A stretch of 27,368 nucleotides of DNA from Spirochaeta sp. GTDB taxonomy: Bacteria; Spirochaetota; Spirochaetia; DSM-2461. Below, in pieces: positions 7,922 to 15,813 of this stretch. Both the position numbers and the translations under genes were made by a program. Below the pieces are notes generated by a model. That model had not been told where the DNA came from, made no database searches, and saw only the letters and a list, made by a program, of their open reading frames with translations. Location: the NCBI GenBank assembly GCA_030592625.1, contig JAUVIY010000001.1, positions 1-27,368 of the forward strand, written 5' to 3'. Numbering within the stretch: the first letter of the stretch is position 1; every line of letters starts with the position of its first letter.

Positions 7922-8398
7922 TCAGAATACGTAGCGAACACCCAGGCCGCCTTCCCAGCCGAATCCCAAATCGACAGTGTTGCCAAAGTCCAGGTCGAGA
8001 CCCAAACCAATCTCAATGAAGAGATTCAATGGGAAACTGAATGTGTATTCCCAGCGGAGATCTGCAAGGATACCCATTCCAAAATTTTTGTTGTCGTTAA
8101 AGGGGATTCTTACATTCGCTTGAGGTCCTAAGGACAAGGGGAATGTTTCACCTTCAATATCCACATCAACGAGTTTGAACAGCAGATTGGCACCGACATC
8201 AATATAATTGATGTTCCAGTCGGTGCCTGCAAATACGTTGAGTTCCGTGGCTTCACCCATAGGTATTCCATAAGTAACGAAAACGCCTTTCCCGAGGATG
8301 GTACCAAGCTTGGAACGGCCTGCACCATTGTCGACCGCCATTGCAGGCACGACTGCCAGGACCACTATCAGCAGCAATAGAATAATTGATTTTTTCAT
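7922..8398 (-). CDS. Small predicted outer-membrane beta-barrel protein
   Basis: A 158-residue exported protein. Residues 1-22 are a classical signal peptide (KK, hydrophobic core, cleavage near AMA-VD). The rest alternates short polar and hydrophobic strands with many Gly and aromatic residues and ends in an aromatic residue (GVRYVF), as outer-membrane barrels do. At about 136 mature residues it would form a small barrel, or a periplasmic beta protein. It starts at an ATG preceded by TAGGAGAG at good spacing. It is a paralogue of the next gene upstream: both contain PLSLGPQ, a DLR-EY segment, PLNLF-E-G-G and a closing GG-GVRY. Function unknown. Confidence 0.8.
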   Translation of the reverse strand: MKKSIILLLLIVVLAVVPAMAVDNGAGRSKLGTILGKGVFVTYGIPMGEATELNVFAGTDWNINYIDVGANLLFKLVDVDIEGETFPLSLGPQANVRIPFNDNKNFGMGILADLRWEYTFSFPLNLFIEIGLGLDLDFGNTVDLGFGWEGGLGVRYVF

Positions 8399-8466
8399 TT
8401 AGTCTCTCCTAAACGTCAAAAACTATAATATTAGATTACTGACAGTTGGACTATGTTTCAAGCAGT

Positions 8467-8484
8467 GAAAGGCAGGAGCCTTTC
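8467..8484 (-). terminator. Short hairpin directly after a barrel-protein gene
   Basis: A 7-bp stem (GAAAGGC / GCCTTTC) with a 4-nt loop begins immediately after the stop codon of the gene at 8485-8979. On the minus strand it is followed only by ACTGCTTG, so it is a weak terminator or an mRNA-stabilising 3' structure between the two paralogues. Confidence 0.4.
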
Positions 8485-8979
8485 TCAGAGACTATATCTG
8501 ACACCAATACCGCCGTTCCAGGCGATCCAGTCATCATGAAAGAAACGGAACCCGAATCCGAATTCACCGAACAGGTTCAAGGGGATATCGGCAAAGGAGT
8601 ACTCCAGACGGAGATCGCCTACAAGATCAATATAGAAGTCGTTTCCCAGAATGAAACTCACCTGTGGGCCGAGGGACAGGGGCATTATGCCGGCATCCCC
8701 GATGGGTATGTTCACCAGTGTGAAAAGCCCGTTGGTGCTGATTATAGCCGAGTTGGTGAATAAAAAATTATAGCCTGCGGTAAGATTCGCTTCGAACCAA
8801 TTGGAAAACCTGTAACCGAAGGTAATGCCGGAAGGGTAACCGAGCAGCAGTCCAATTTTAGCCCGACCATCGGAAGGAACCTGAAGGGTCTTGATTTCCT
8901 TGTCCTCAGATAGACTTTGAGCGGTTAAGGCTCCTACAAAGAGCATTAAGACAACTATAATCAACAATAACTTTTTCAT
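8485..8979 (-). CDS. Small predicted outer-membrane beta-barrel protein (paralogue)
   Basis: A 164-residue exported protein with a signal peptide (residues 1-20, cleavage near LTA-Q) and a beta-rich mature part. It has repeated Gly/aromatic strands and ends in GIGVRYSL. A strong AGGAGG lies 8 nt before the ATG. Sequence blocks shared with the neighbour at 7922-8398 (PLSLGPQ; DLRLEYSF; PLNLF-E-GFGF; W-GG-GVRY) show a tandem duplication that has since diverged. An N-terminal stretch of about 20 extra residues (SEDKEIKTLQVPSDG) precedes the barrel. Role unknown; porin-like or structural envelope functions are guesses. Confidence 0.8.
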   Translation of the reverse strand: MKKLLLIIVVLMLFVGALTAQSLSEDKEIKTLQVPSDGRAKIGLLLGYPSGITFGYRFSNWFEANLTAGYNFLFTNSAIISTNGLFTLVNIPIGDAGIMPLSLGPQVSFILGNDFYIDLVGDLRLEYSFADIPLNLFGEFGFGFRFFHDDWIAWNGGIGVRYSL

Positions 8980-9036
8980 ATTTCAATCCTCCTGGATCCT
9001 ACAGAACTCTACCTGTAATAGTATACGAAATCATGA

Positions 9037-9079
9037 TAAAAAAGGAGACACCCCGAACAAAATCCAGGAATTGTCTCCT
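9037..9079 (-). terminator. Intrinsic terminator of htpG
   Basis: On the minus strand, 29 nt past the htpG stop, an 8-bp stem (AGGAGACA / TGTCTCCT, arms at 9079-9072 and 9050-9043) with a 21-nt partly pairing loop runs directly into a T6 tract. This is a textbook rho-independent terminator. Confidence 0.85.
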
Positions 9080-9108
9080 AATTAATTACTTTTTAATGCT
9101 TTACGGAA

Positions 9109-10968
9109 TCAGAATGCCTTGGTCGTCACCCGGTTCAACCGTGAAGCGAAGGCCACAGGATCCTTAAGGGCCACACCTTCTACCAGCAGGGCCTGCTCAA
9201 AAAGCAGATTGGCAACATCTTCCACCAGATCGTCATCCGATGCGTCGGCCAGCCCTTTCACGACGGGATGATCGGGATTCACCTCAAGAATGAACGTGGC
9301 TTCCGGTATATCCTTCTGACCCATGGCCTGAAGCATCTGGCGCATCTGAGCCGAAGGATCACCGTCGTCAGAAACCAGGCAACTCGGCGCATCAGCCAGC
9401 CTTGCCGAAGCGACAACTTCCTTCACCGCTTCACCCAGAACTTTTTTAATTTTTTTGAGGACCGGTTTGGCGTCTTTTTCCTTTTTCTTGTCATCATCGG
9501 TTTTCAGATCGTCCAGGGCACCGGAACGGTTGATAGCCTTGAGTTCCAGTTCCTTGAAGGGACCAATCATCGGAGTGACGATTTCGTCAATCTCATCCGC
9601 CATGATAAGAACTTCGTAGCCTTTCTCCTTGTAAGCCCCCAGAAGCGGGGACTTGCGCAGGGCGGCCTCATTCTCCCCGGCCAGATAGTAAATAACCTTC
9701 TGATCCTCGGGCATCCTGTCTTTATAGGCCTCGAGGCTGGTCCAGCCTTCCACAGCCGTCGATCTGTAACGAACCAGGTTGATAAGATCGTCCTTATGGG
9801 TCCAGTCGGAATACATCCCTTCTTTCAGAGGACGGTTGTACTGTTCGATGAATTCGGCATACTTTTCGTCATTCTCCGACAGCTTCTTGAATTCACTCAG
9901 CAGCTTTTTAACCGAAGCCTCCCGGATTTTGGCCATCACCCGGTTCTGCTGGAGGATTTCACGGCTGACATTCAGAGGCAGGTCTTCCGAATCGATAACC
10001 CCCCGAACGAAACGCAGATAAACCGGCAGGAGTTCCTTATCGTCATCAGTGATGAAAACACGTTTGACATAGAGCTTCACACCGGGCTTGTAATCCGCCT
10101 GAAACATGTCCATTGGAGCGGTCTTGGGAATGAAAAACAGAGTGGTGTATTCCAGGGTCCCCTCGGCCTGTACATGGATACGATGCATGGGATCATCGGA
10201 ATCATGGGAGATGGTCTTGTAGAATTCGTTGTAATCCTCATCCTTGAGTTCGGACTTGGGCCGCTTCCACAGGGCGCTTGCAGCATTTACCTGCTCGTCT
10301 TTCTCTTCGGTCTTCTTCTCGTCGTCCGATCCGGTGGTTTCACTCCAGAACAGGTGAATGGGAAAAGCGATGTGATCGGAGTACTTCTTGATGATCGACT
10401 TTACCTGCCACTGGGAGTCGTACTCCTTACCGGCGTCATTGAGATTAAGGATTACTGTCGTTCCCTGGCTCTCCCTCTCGGCTGCTTCGACTTTGTATCC
10501 TGAATTACCATCACTGGTCCATTTCCAGGCCGCATCTTCACCTGCTTTTTTCGATATCACCTCCACCGTATCGGCTACCATGAAGCAGGAATAGAACCCG
10601 ACGCCGAAACGACCGATGAGATTCGAATCCTTCCTGGCGTCTCCGGTGAGCTTCTCCATGAAATTCTTCGTATCAGACCGTGCGATGGTACCCAGTGAGT
10701 CCGCCAGTTCCTGTTCGTTCATTCCGATGCCGTTATCCTCGATCACCAGAGTGTTCTCCCCGACCCCGTCGATTCGGATGTTAATCCGGGGTATGAAGTC
10801 CAGACTCTTCAGCGAATCATCGGTGAGGGTAAGGTACTTGAGCTTGTCAAGTGCATCCGAAGAGTTGGAAATGAGCTCTCTCAGGAAAATCTCGCTGTGG
10901 GAATAAAGCGAATGAATCAGAAGGTTAAGCAGCTGGCTTACCTCTGTTTTGAACTTTTTCTTGGCCAT
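9109..10968 (-). CDS. htpG: Chaperone HtpG (bacterial Hsp90)
   Basis: Cytoplasmic ATP-dependent Hsp90 chaperone acting late in folding of client proteins. It has 619 residues, the expected size. The N-terminal ATPase domain shows FLRELISNSSDALDKLKYL (about 28-46), EDNGIGM and GRFGVGFYSCFMVAD. The middle domain has the conserved LYVKRVFI and PLNVSREILQQNR blocks. A lysine/aspartate-rich linker (DDDKKKEKD) precedes the C-terminal dimerisation domain, and the usual LF-QALL segment is present near the end. AAGGATCG precedes the ATG. It is monocistronic, divergent from the CNNM-type gene and closed by its own terminator. No HrcA/CIRCE repeat was recognised upstream. Confidence 0.98.
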   Translation of the reverse strand: MAKKKFKTEVSQLLNLLIHSLYSHSEIFLRELISNSSDALDKLKYLTLTDDSLKSLDFIPRINIRIDGVGENTLVIEDNGIGMNEQELADSLGTIARSDTKNFMEKLTGDARKDSNLIGRFGVGFYSCFMVADTVEVISKKAGEDAAWKWTSDGNSGYKVEAAERESQGTTVILNLNDAGKEYDSQWQVKSIIKKYSDHIAFPIHLFWSETTGSDDEKKTEEKDEQVNAASALWKRPKSELKDEDYNEFYKTISHDSDDPMHRIHVQAEGTLEYTTLFFIPKTAPMDMFQADYKPGVKLYVKRVFITDDDKELLPVYLRFVRGVIDSEDLPLNVSREILQQNRVMAKIREASVKKLLSEFKKLSENDEKYAEFIEQYNRPLKEGMYSDWTHKDDLINLVRYRSTAVEGWTSLEAYKDRMPEDQKVIYYLAGENEAALRKSPLLGAYKEKGYEVLIMADEIDEIVTPMIGPFKELELKAINRSGALDDLKTDDDKKKEKDAKPVLKKIKKVLGEAVKEVVASARLADAPSCLVSDDGDPSAQMRQMLQAMGQKDIPEATFILEVNPDHPVVKGLADASDDDLVEDVANLLFEQALLVEGVALKDPVAFASRLNRVTTKAF

Positions 10969-11314
10969 GTATCGATCCTTGCAATGATGGAATTTTCGAC
11001 GAATAAAATACTAAGGATGGGTGACGGACGGCAAGTAATACAGCCCATTTCGGCATACGATGGCTCAAGGAACGATCCTGGGGATGCGGAGCTGAGGGGA
11101 TTCACTTCAATGGAATGGGTGCTGTTTCCAGATGTGTCCGGGGCGAATCCCGGTCCGGCCGCACCTTGTACATGCCCCTCCCGTCCTTCCTCTTTTCGGG
11201 GGAGGGCCTCACCCCCTTGCCGGTCGTCCCCGGATGGTGAATGATTGGGCATATGGAAGATCCCTTACCTCTCGGGTGGAGTTTCACTACCTCCCGCATC
11301 CCCGCATTCATCCG
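10969..11314. other. 346-bp divergent intergenic region
   Basis: Between the divergent htpG and CNNM-type genes. On the minus strand TTGCCG, an 18-nt gap and TATTTT about 40 nt before htpG could be its promoter (weak). A pyrimidine/purine-rich 7-bp inverted repeat (CCCTCCC at 11176-11182, GGGAGGG at 11200-11206) with a 17-nt loop lies in the leader of the plus-strand gene and may form an RNA hairpin. I see no convincing gene, RNA or mobile element. Confidence 0.4.
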
Positions 11315-12565
11315 ATGATCGGCTGGTCTCTCTCCTATCTCGCGGCTCTCTTGATTCTCTCCGGTTTATTCTCTTCGGTGGAGACGGCGTTCATATCCCT
11401 TTCGCCGGGTCAGGTTAGCGCACTTGCGATGAACGGCGGGAAACGCGGCCGTCTGGTTCAAAAGCTCTCCGAGCGGCCGGATATCCTTCTTACCACATTG
11501 CTCATCGGAAACAATGTAGCAAATCTCGGTGCTTCGGCTTTAACTACGGCTATGACTATCCGTATTTTCGGTAATGCATATGTCGCGGCAGCCACCGGAA
11601 TTCTGACTCTGACGGTCCTTGTATTCTGTGAAGTCTCACCGAAGCAGATCGCCATGGTGGCTAATGAATCCCTTTGTCTCCGCAGCGCCCGGATGGTTTG
11701 GGTGCTCTCATGGCTACTCAGGCCCATTATATGGATCATCACGGCCGTCAGCCGTTCTATCACCCTGCTGTTTGCCGGAAAGGAGAAGCAGGAATTAACC
11801 CTTGAGAATCTGCTTCACCATGTGAAGGCGGCTGAGGGTCAGGGAGTGGTTGAATCCTACGAGGAGGAGATGGTGAGAAATATCTTCCGGATTAACGACA
11901 CTCCGGTTGAAGCTATCATGACCCACAGAACCGAACTCTTCTCCGTCGATGAAGACACAACGATTCGTGATGCCATGGATCAATTTATTGAATCCGGCCA
12001 CACCCGGGCGCCTGTGCTCAAGGACGATCAGGAACATGTCAGCGGTATCATAACCCTTTTCGACATAGCAAGAGCCATTAAGGAATCTCCGGAATCACAT
12101 GTAAAGAGATTCTCCACACCACCGTATCTTGTACCGGGCACCATGAAGGCCCATGAGCTCTTTTTCCGACTCAAGCAGAAACCGATCCACATAGCCGTCG
12201 TTCTGGATGAGTACGGCGGTCTGGACGGTATTGTTACTCGAGAAGACGTGATGGAAGAGATTTTCGGCGAGCTTTACGATGAACGGGAAACTCAAACCAA
12301 AGATCCCATCAGTCAGGATCCGGACGGTTCCTGGATAATTCAGGGAGATGCCGATTTCTATGACGTCAGCGATATCCTGGAGCTGGAGCTGGAGCACGAT
12401 AACCGAACTCATACCGTCGGCGGATATCTACTGGAAAATCTGGAGCAAATACCGGAGGCAGGAACCACTATCGCCTTATACGAGGGTACTTATACGATTC
12501 TGGAAACACAGCGTCAACGTATCGTATCCGTCCGCTTTTATCCGACGCCGAAGGAAGAAGATTAA
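11315..12565 (+). CDS. CNNM/CorC-HlyC-type membrane protein with CBS pair
   Basis: Inner-membrane protein of 416 residues in the CNNM (DUF21) family, implicated in magnesium or other divalent-cation efflux and historically annotated as hemolysin. Order: DUF21 transmembrane domain (about 1-180) with SSVETAFISLS and the GNNVANLGASAL helix; a CBS-domain pair (about 200-320) starting at MTHRTELFSV; then the CorC/HlyC transporter-associated domain (about 335-412). Between these lies the typical DEYGG-DGIVT-EDVMEEIFGEL block. The frame is open upstream to 11132, but that stretch is Pro/Arg-rich without homology features, so I start at the ATG at 11315 where the first membrane helix begins. No good ribosome site is seen there. 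It converges on nifU with 10 nt between stops. Confidence 0.88.
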   Translation: MIGWSLSYLAALLILSGLFSSVETAFISLSPGQVSALAMNGGKRGRLVQKLSERPDILLTTLLIGNNVANLGASALTTAMTIRIFGNAYVAAATGILTLTVLVFCEVSPKQIAMVANESLCLRSARMVWVLSWLLRPIIWIITAVSRSITLLFAGKEKQELTLENLLHHVKAAEGQGVVESYEEEMVRNIFRINDTPVEAIMTHRTELFSVDEDTTIRDAMDQFIESGHTRAPVLKDDQEHVSGIITLFDIARAIKESPESHVKRFSTPPYLVPGTMKAHELFFRLKQKPIHIAVVLDEYGGLDGIVTREDVMEEIFGELYDERETQTKDPISQDPDGSWIIQGDADFYDVSDILELELEHDNRTHTVGGYLLENLEQIPEAGTTIALYEGTYTILETQRQRIVSVRFYPTPKEED

Positions 12566-12575
12566 AAACTCCCAT

Positions 12576-13523
12576 TCAGCCCACTTCCACCTTGAATGCG
12601 GGATCAAGTTTCTCTTTAAGGACGTTCTCGATAAAACCAAGGGTACCCACAGTAGCGCTCATACACCCGAGACAGGCTCCTTGATATGCAATGGTTACCA
12701 CAGGCGTATCACCGTCCATGCGGAAATCTTCGACATCAACATCGCCGCCGTCCTGATGCAGTGCCGGTCGAACTTCAGCATCCAGGACACGCTCAATGGC
12801 CTTGAACTTTTTGAAAGAGCTGAGTCCGATAAATGGTTCATTCTCAGAAGCATCGATTTCCGCCCGGGTCTCCGCAAGGATGTCCACCAGATACCACTTT
12901 CTCTTTTCATGGCCACCAGGATGAACACAGGATTTACAGTAGGCCCCGGCTTTCGTATAGTCGGTAATTTCTTCGACAGTTTTCAGATTATTCACCCTGA
13001 TGACATCCTTGATCGTGGACAGGGTAACCCGTGCACATTCACAGACCATCTCGGCATCTTTGAGAATTCCGATATCCACTCCCTTGTATGTGGCCACGGC
13101 GACTTTAATAACGTCGTAGGCCATAACGGAACAATGCATTTTCTGTGGTGGTACAGCTGGAGTGTCGGGATCGTCTCTGAGGGCTTTTTCAACATCAAGA
13201 TTGGTGATGGTTATGACTTCATCAATAGTCTTGCCGATACAAAGCTCCGCCATCACGTCGCTTGAGGCAATGGCGGTGCCGCATCCGAAGCTCTTGAAAG
13301 TCGCCTTGACGATTTTACTTGAGTCCTTGTCCACGGCCCAGTACAGGCGAACCGCATCACCGCAGGATTCGGCGCCGTGGTCTGCAACTATGAGTTCAGC
13401 ATTCAGAGATGCGGCCTCTTCTTCACTGATTTCCCCGCGATATCGGGGATGGTTCATACGTGCAGCCACTTTCTGCGAGTAGTTCTGCCATAAAGATCCA
13501 CCGACAAGATCGCCTTTTGCCAT
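12576..13523 (-). CDS. nifU: NifU-type Fe-S cluster scaffold, full three-domain form
   Basis: Scaffold on which Fe-S clusters are built with sulfur from NifS. It has 315 residues and three parts. The IscU-like domain has cysteines 54 (SCGD), 81 (FGCGTAIASS) and 131 (MHCS). The central BFD-like [2Fe-2S] domain has Cys161, Cys163, Cys196 and Cys199 in C-x-C-x32-C-x2-C spacing, the same spacing as in Azotobacter NifU. The C-terminal Nfu domain has CLGC (284-287) after the HQDGGDV motif. All nine expected cysteines are present. It lies 23 nt downstream of nifS in one operon. No nitrogenase genes are seen, so this is probably the general NIF-type system, as in Helicobacter-like organisms (inference). 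Confidence 0.96.
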   Translation of the reverse strand: MAKGDLVGGSLWQNYSQKVAARMNHPRYRGEISEEEAASLNAELIVADHGAESCGDAVRLYWAVDKDSSKIVKATFKSFGCGTAIASSDVMAELCIGKTIDEVITITNLDVEKALRDDPDTPAVPPQKMHCSVMAYDVIKVAVATYKGVDIGILKDAEMVCECARVTLSTIKDVIRVNNLKTVEEITDYTKAGAYCKSCVHPGGHEKRKWYLVDILAETRAEIDASENEPFIGLSSFKKFKAIERVLDAEVRPALHQDGGDVDVEDFRMDGDTPVVTIAYQGACLGCMSATVGTLGFIENVLKEKLDPAFKVEVG

Positions 13524-13546
13524 AATGTTATCCTCTGATTCCTATC

Positions 13547-14710
13547 TTAATATGTACTGGAGATGGACCGCAGTCGCTCCACGGTCGCCTTCACCGCTTC
13601 AATTGCAGTATTGATTTCTTCTTCGGTCGTAAATCTGGAGAGGCTGAAACGAACAGCCGTATGGGCCAGATCGGCATCCGACACCATGGCCTGAAGTGTG
13701 GCATCAGCCTCAAGGGATTCGGATGAACAGGCACTGCCGGTACTGGCGGCAATACCTCTCCGGTCAAGATCCCAGAGGAAGGCCTCCCCTTCGATGCCTT
13801 TGAAACTCGCCAGGATGGTATTGGGGGTGCGATGTTCCCTCTTACCCAGGACGAAAGTGTCAGGCAGTGAAGCGATGGAATCCTCAAGCCTGTCCCTCAT
13901 GGCTCTGACCCTGGATTCCTCGAAATCCAGGGCTTCCACAGCCAGTTCCATGGCCAGGCCCATACCCACCATGAACGCCACATTCACGGTTCCGGCACGC
14001 TTGCCGCCCATCTGTTCTCCACCATGAAGCAGCGGAGTGAGCCCCCGGCCTTCACGGGCGAATAAGCCGCCGATCCCCTTGGGACCATGAAATTTATGTG
14101 CGCTGAAGGTAAGGAAATCCACCGGAACTTCCCTGAGATTGACGGGAGCTTTCCCCACAGCCTGAACGGCATCGGTATGAAACAGAACGTCGTTTCCCCT
14201 GCAGAATTCCGACAGATCCTTAACGGGATTAATGAGACCAGTTTCGTTATTGGCCCACATAATAGTAACAAGAGCCGTTTTCCCGGCATCAAATCCTTCC
14301 GCCAGGATGTCCCGGGTTATCAAACCGTCGGCATCCGGTGCCAGGCGGACTATATCAACCCCCTGATTTTCCAGCCAGTCCAGGGTATGGGAGATACTTG
14401 GATGCTCCACCATAGAAGATACGATACGGGTTTTATCTCCGTTCAGAATCAGATCCGTCCAGACACCTTTGAGAACCGTGTTATTCCCTTCGGTGGCGCA
14501 GCCGTTGATGATGACGTCGTCTCCGTCGGCGGCGCCAATCCCCGAATAGATACGGTCTATGGCGATACTCATCTCGGGATGGGTTTCAGTACCGAACTGA
14601 TGCAGTGAATTGGGATTGCCGTACTGCTGCAGCCAATATGGTTCCATCGCCTGTTTCACCCGAGGATCCAGGACGGTAGTGGCGTTATTATCCAGGTAGA
14701 TTCTACTCAT
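13547..14710 (-). CDS. nifS: Cysteine desulfurase NifS
   Basis: PLP enzyme converting L-cysteine to alanine plus a persulfide that feeds NifU. It has 387 residues from the ATG at 14710, where MSRIYLDNNATT is the standard N-terminus; GGTGG lies upstream. An open extension to 14878 is rejected because it lacks family sequence and covers the promoter region of the divergent gene. PLP is held by Lys206 in SAHKFHGPKG, and the catalytic cysteine is Cys328 in TGSACSSESL, on the short-loop pattern of NifS/IscS class I enzymes. A preceding HTDAVQ motif (PLP-ring Asp and Gln) is also present. It is the first gene of the nifSU operon. Regulation by one of the two Rrf2 proteins is plausible but no operator was identified. 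Confidence 0.96.
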   Translation of the reverse strand: MSRIYLDNNATTVLDPRVKQAMEPYWLQQYGNPNSLHQFGTETHPEMSIAIDRIYSGIGAADGDDVIINGCATEGNNTVLKGVWTDLILNGDKTRIVSSMVEHPSISHTLDWLENQGVDIVRLAPDADGLITRDILAEGFDAGKTALVTIMWANNETGLINPVKDLSEFCRGNDVLFHTDAVQAVGKAPVNLREVPVDFLTFSAHKFHGPKGIGGLFAREGRGLTPLLHGGEQMGGKRAGTVNVAFMVGMGLAMELAVEALDFEESRVRAMRDRLEDSIASLPDTFVLGKREHRTPNTILASFKGIEGEAFLWDLDRRGIAASTGSACSSESLEADATLQAMVSDADLAHTAVRFSLSRFTTEEEINTAIEAVKATVERLRSISSTY

Positions 14711-14774
14711 AATTAAATACCACCAATAAGATAGTGAATTCCCTGACAAACGACGAGGGGTCGACTGGGAATTC

Positions 14775-14803
14775 TTGCCACTATACGCAACTATCAGTAT
14801 TTT
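14775..14803 (+). promoter_or_regulatory. Predicted promoter of the DUF2156 gene, possibly leaderless
   Basis: TTGCCA (14775-14780), 17-nt spacer, TATTTT (14798-14803). Only 7 nt separate the -10 box from the ATG at 14811, and no Shine-Dalgarno sequence is present, so the mRNA may begin at the start codon. Confidence 0.4.
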
Positions 14804-14810
14804 ACTAATA

Positions 14811-15683
14811 ATGACGAAATCAAGACTCACCCTGGAAGACCGGAGTATAATCGGAGAAAAACTGGATGCCATCGGCATGCACTTGTCTGATTTCTCTTAT
14901 CCTAATCTGTATCTGTTCCGGAACACCCACAAATATGAAACCATTTCAACTCTCCATGGATATTTTGTATCCGGTGTAACATACGATAAGAAGCGATATC
15001 TCATGCCTATGACCAGTCCGGAGAAAGCCGGCGAAGACTGCTTCACCGAAATGAAGGAGCTGCTGGTTTCAGGCGATTGGGATTTTGTGTTTCCGGTACC
15101 TGAAGAATGGCTGGATTGTTTCAAGGAAGAGGAGTTTAACAGAACATGCAGTCTCGATGATTCCGACTATCTTTTCTTCACCGAAAAATTCAAAACATAT
15201 CCCGGAAAGAAAATGCATAAAAAGAAGAATCAACTGAACCAGTTCCTCCGGAGTTACGAGGCCCTGCTCATCCCTCTTACTGAAGATGTCCTGGAGGATG
15301 CCAAGGGAATTCTAGACCTGTGGCAGGAATCCTCGTCTCAGGAAATGTCCACCAGTGATTATAACCAGTGCAAAGAAGGCCTCGAAATGCAGCAGGTACT
15401 CGGTCTTACAGGAGCTATGGCCTTTGCCGATGGTAATCCGGCGGGATTCCTTCTTGGAGAACCTCTGAACAACGATACATTCACAATCCATTTCGCCAAG
15501 GCGGACATCAACTTCAAGGGTATCTATCAGTTTCTCTTCAGCCGATTCGCAAGTGATTTCTGTCCGGATTACGAGTATTTAAATCTGGAACAGGATATGG
15601 GAAATGAAGGCCTGAGAAAAACCAAAATATCCTATCGGCCTGATCTGATGGCCCATAAATATCGAATCAGCCTGAAGAAATAG
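14811..15683 (+). CDS. DUF2156 protein (LPG synthetase C-terminal-like, GNAT fold)
   Basis: A soluble 290-residue protein resembling the cytosolic catalytic half of phosphatidylglycerol lysyltransferases, which forms a double GNAT-like fold. Diagnostic blocks are GKKMHKKKNQLNQFLRSY (about 147-164) and the C-terminal LNLEQDMG-EGLRKTKISYRP-KY region. There is no membrane domain, so it is not a complete MprF. Stand-alone members are widespread; their acceptor is generally unknown, and transfer of an aminoacyl or acyl group is inference. The start is the ATG at 14811 (MTKSRLTLED); 12 more residues upstream are open but overlap the predicted promoter. It is divergent from nifS and monocistronic. 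Confidence 0.82.
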   Translation: MTKSRLTLEDRSIIGEKLDAIGMHLSDFSYPNLYLFRNTHKYETISTLHGYFVSGVTYDKKRYLMPMTSPEKAGEDCFTEMKELLVSGDWDFVFPVPEEWLDCFKEEEFNRTCSLDDSDYLFFTEKFKTYPGKKMHKKKNQLNQFLRSYEALLIPLTEDVLEDAKGILDLWQESSSQEMSTSDYNQCKEGLEMQQVLGLTGAMAFADGNPAGFLLGEPLNNDTFTIHFAKADINFKGIYQFLFSRFASDFCPDYEYLNLEQDMGNEGLRKTKISYRPDLMAHKYRISLKK

Positions 15684-15692
15684 TCATAAAAA

Positions 15693-15718
15693 CTCCCGGA
15701 TCGGCGGGAGCGGCCGAT
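15693..15718 (+). terminator. Weak terminator with two alternative stems
   Basis: Ten nt past the DUF2156 stop, CTCCCG (15693-15698) can pair with CGGGAG (15705-15710). Alternatively ATCGGC (15700-15705) can pair with GCCGAT (15713-15718); the two stems exclude each other. No T-run follows, so it is at best a weak terminator. Confidence 0.35.
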
Positions 15719-15755
15719 TCACATATCTGCCCGCCGTCATTTCATCCTTTGGATG

Positions 15756-15798
15756 TTGACTTAATTCGCCTATTTTGGTATTCTGGTACCTAAATACC
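15756..15798 (+). promoter_or_regulatory. Strong promoter with palindromic operator over the -10 box
   Basis: TTGACT (15756-15761), a 17-nt spacer and TATTCT (15779-15784) form a good sigma-70-type promoter for the Rrf2-led operon. A 22-bp nested palindrome at 15777-15798 covers the -10 box and likely start site: outer arms GGTATT and AATACC, central GGTACC, all on the same symmetry axis, with only the 2-nt linkers unpaired. It is well placed for repression, most simply by the Rrf2 protein encoded next (inference). Confidence 0.7.
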
Positions 15799-15813
15799 TT
15801 TATAGAGGATAAG

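Noticed and set aside
9268..10503. 411-residue plus-strand open frame
   Set aside because: Lies entirely antisense to htpG, whose minus-strand product matches Hsp90 along its whole length; the antisense product has no recognisable domain or ribosome site.
11132..11314. N-terminal extension of the CNNM-type protein
   Set aside because: Pro/Arg/His-rich with no family similarity; the DUF21 membrane domain begins at the ATG at 11315.
12348..13265. 305-residue plus-strand open frame
   Set aside because: Spans the end of the CNNM-type gene out of frame and the antisense of nifU; not coding by content.
14711..14878. N-terminal extension of NifS
   Set aside because: NifS proteins begin at the MSRIYLDNNATT-like segment; the extension covers the divergent promoter region and the start of the opposite gene.
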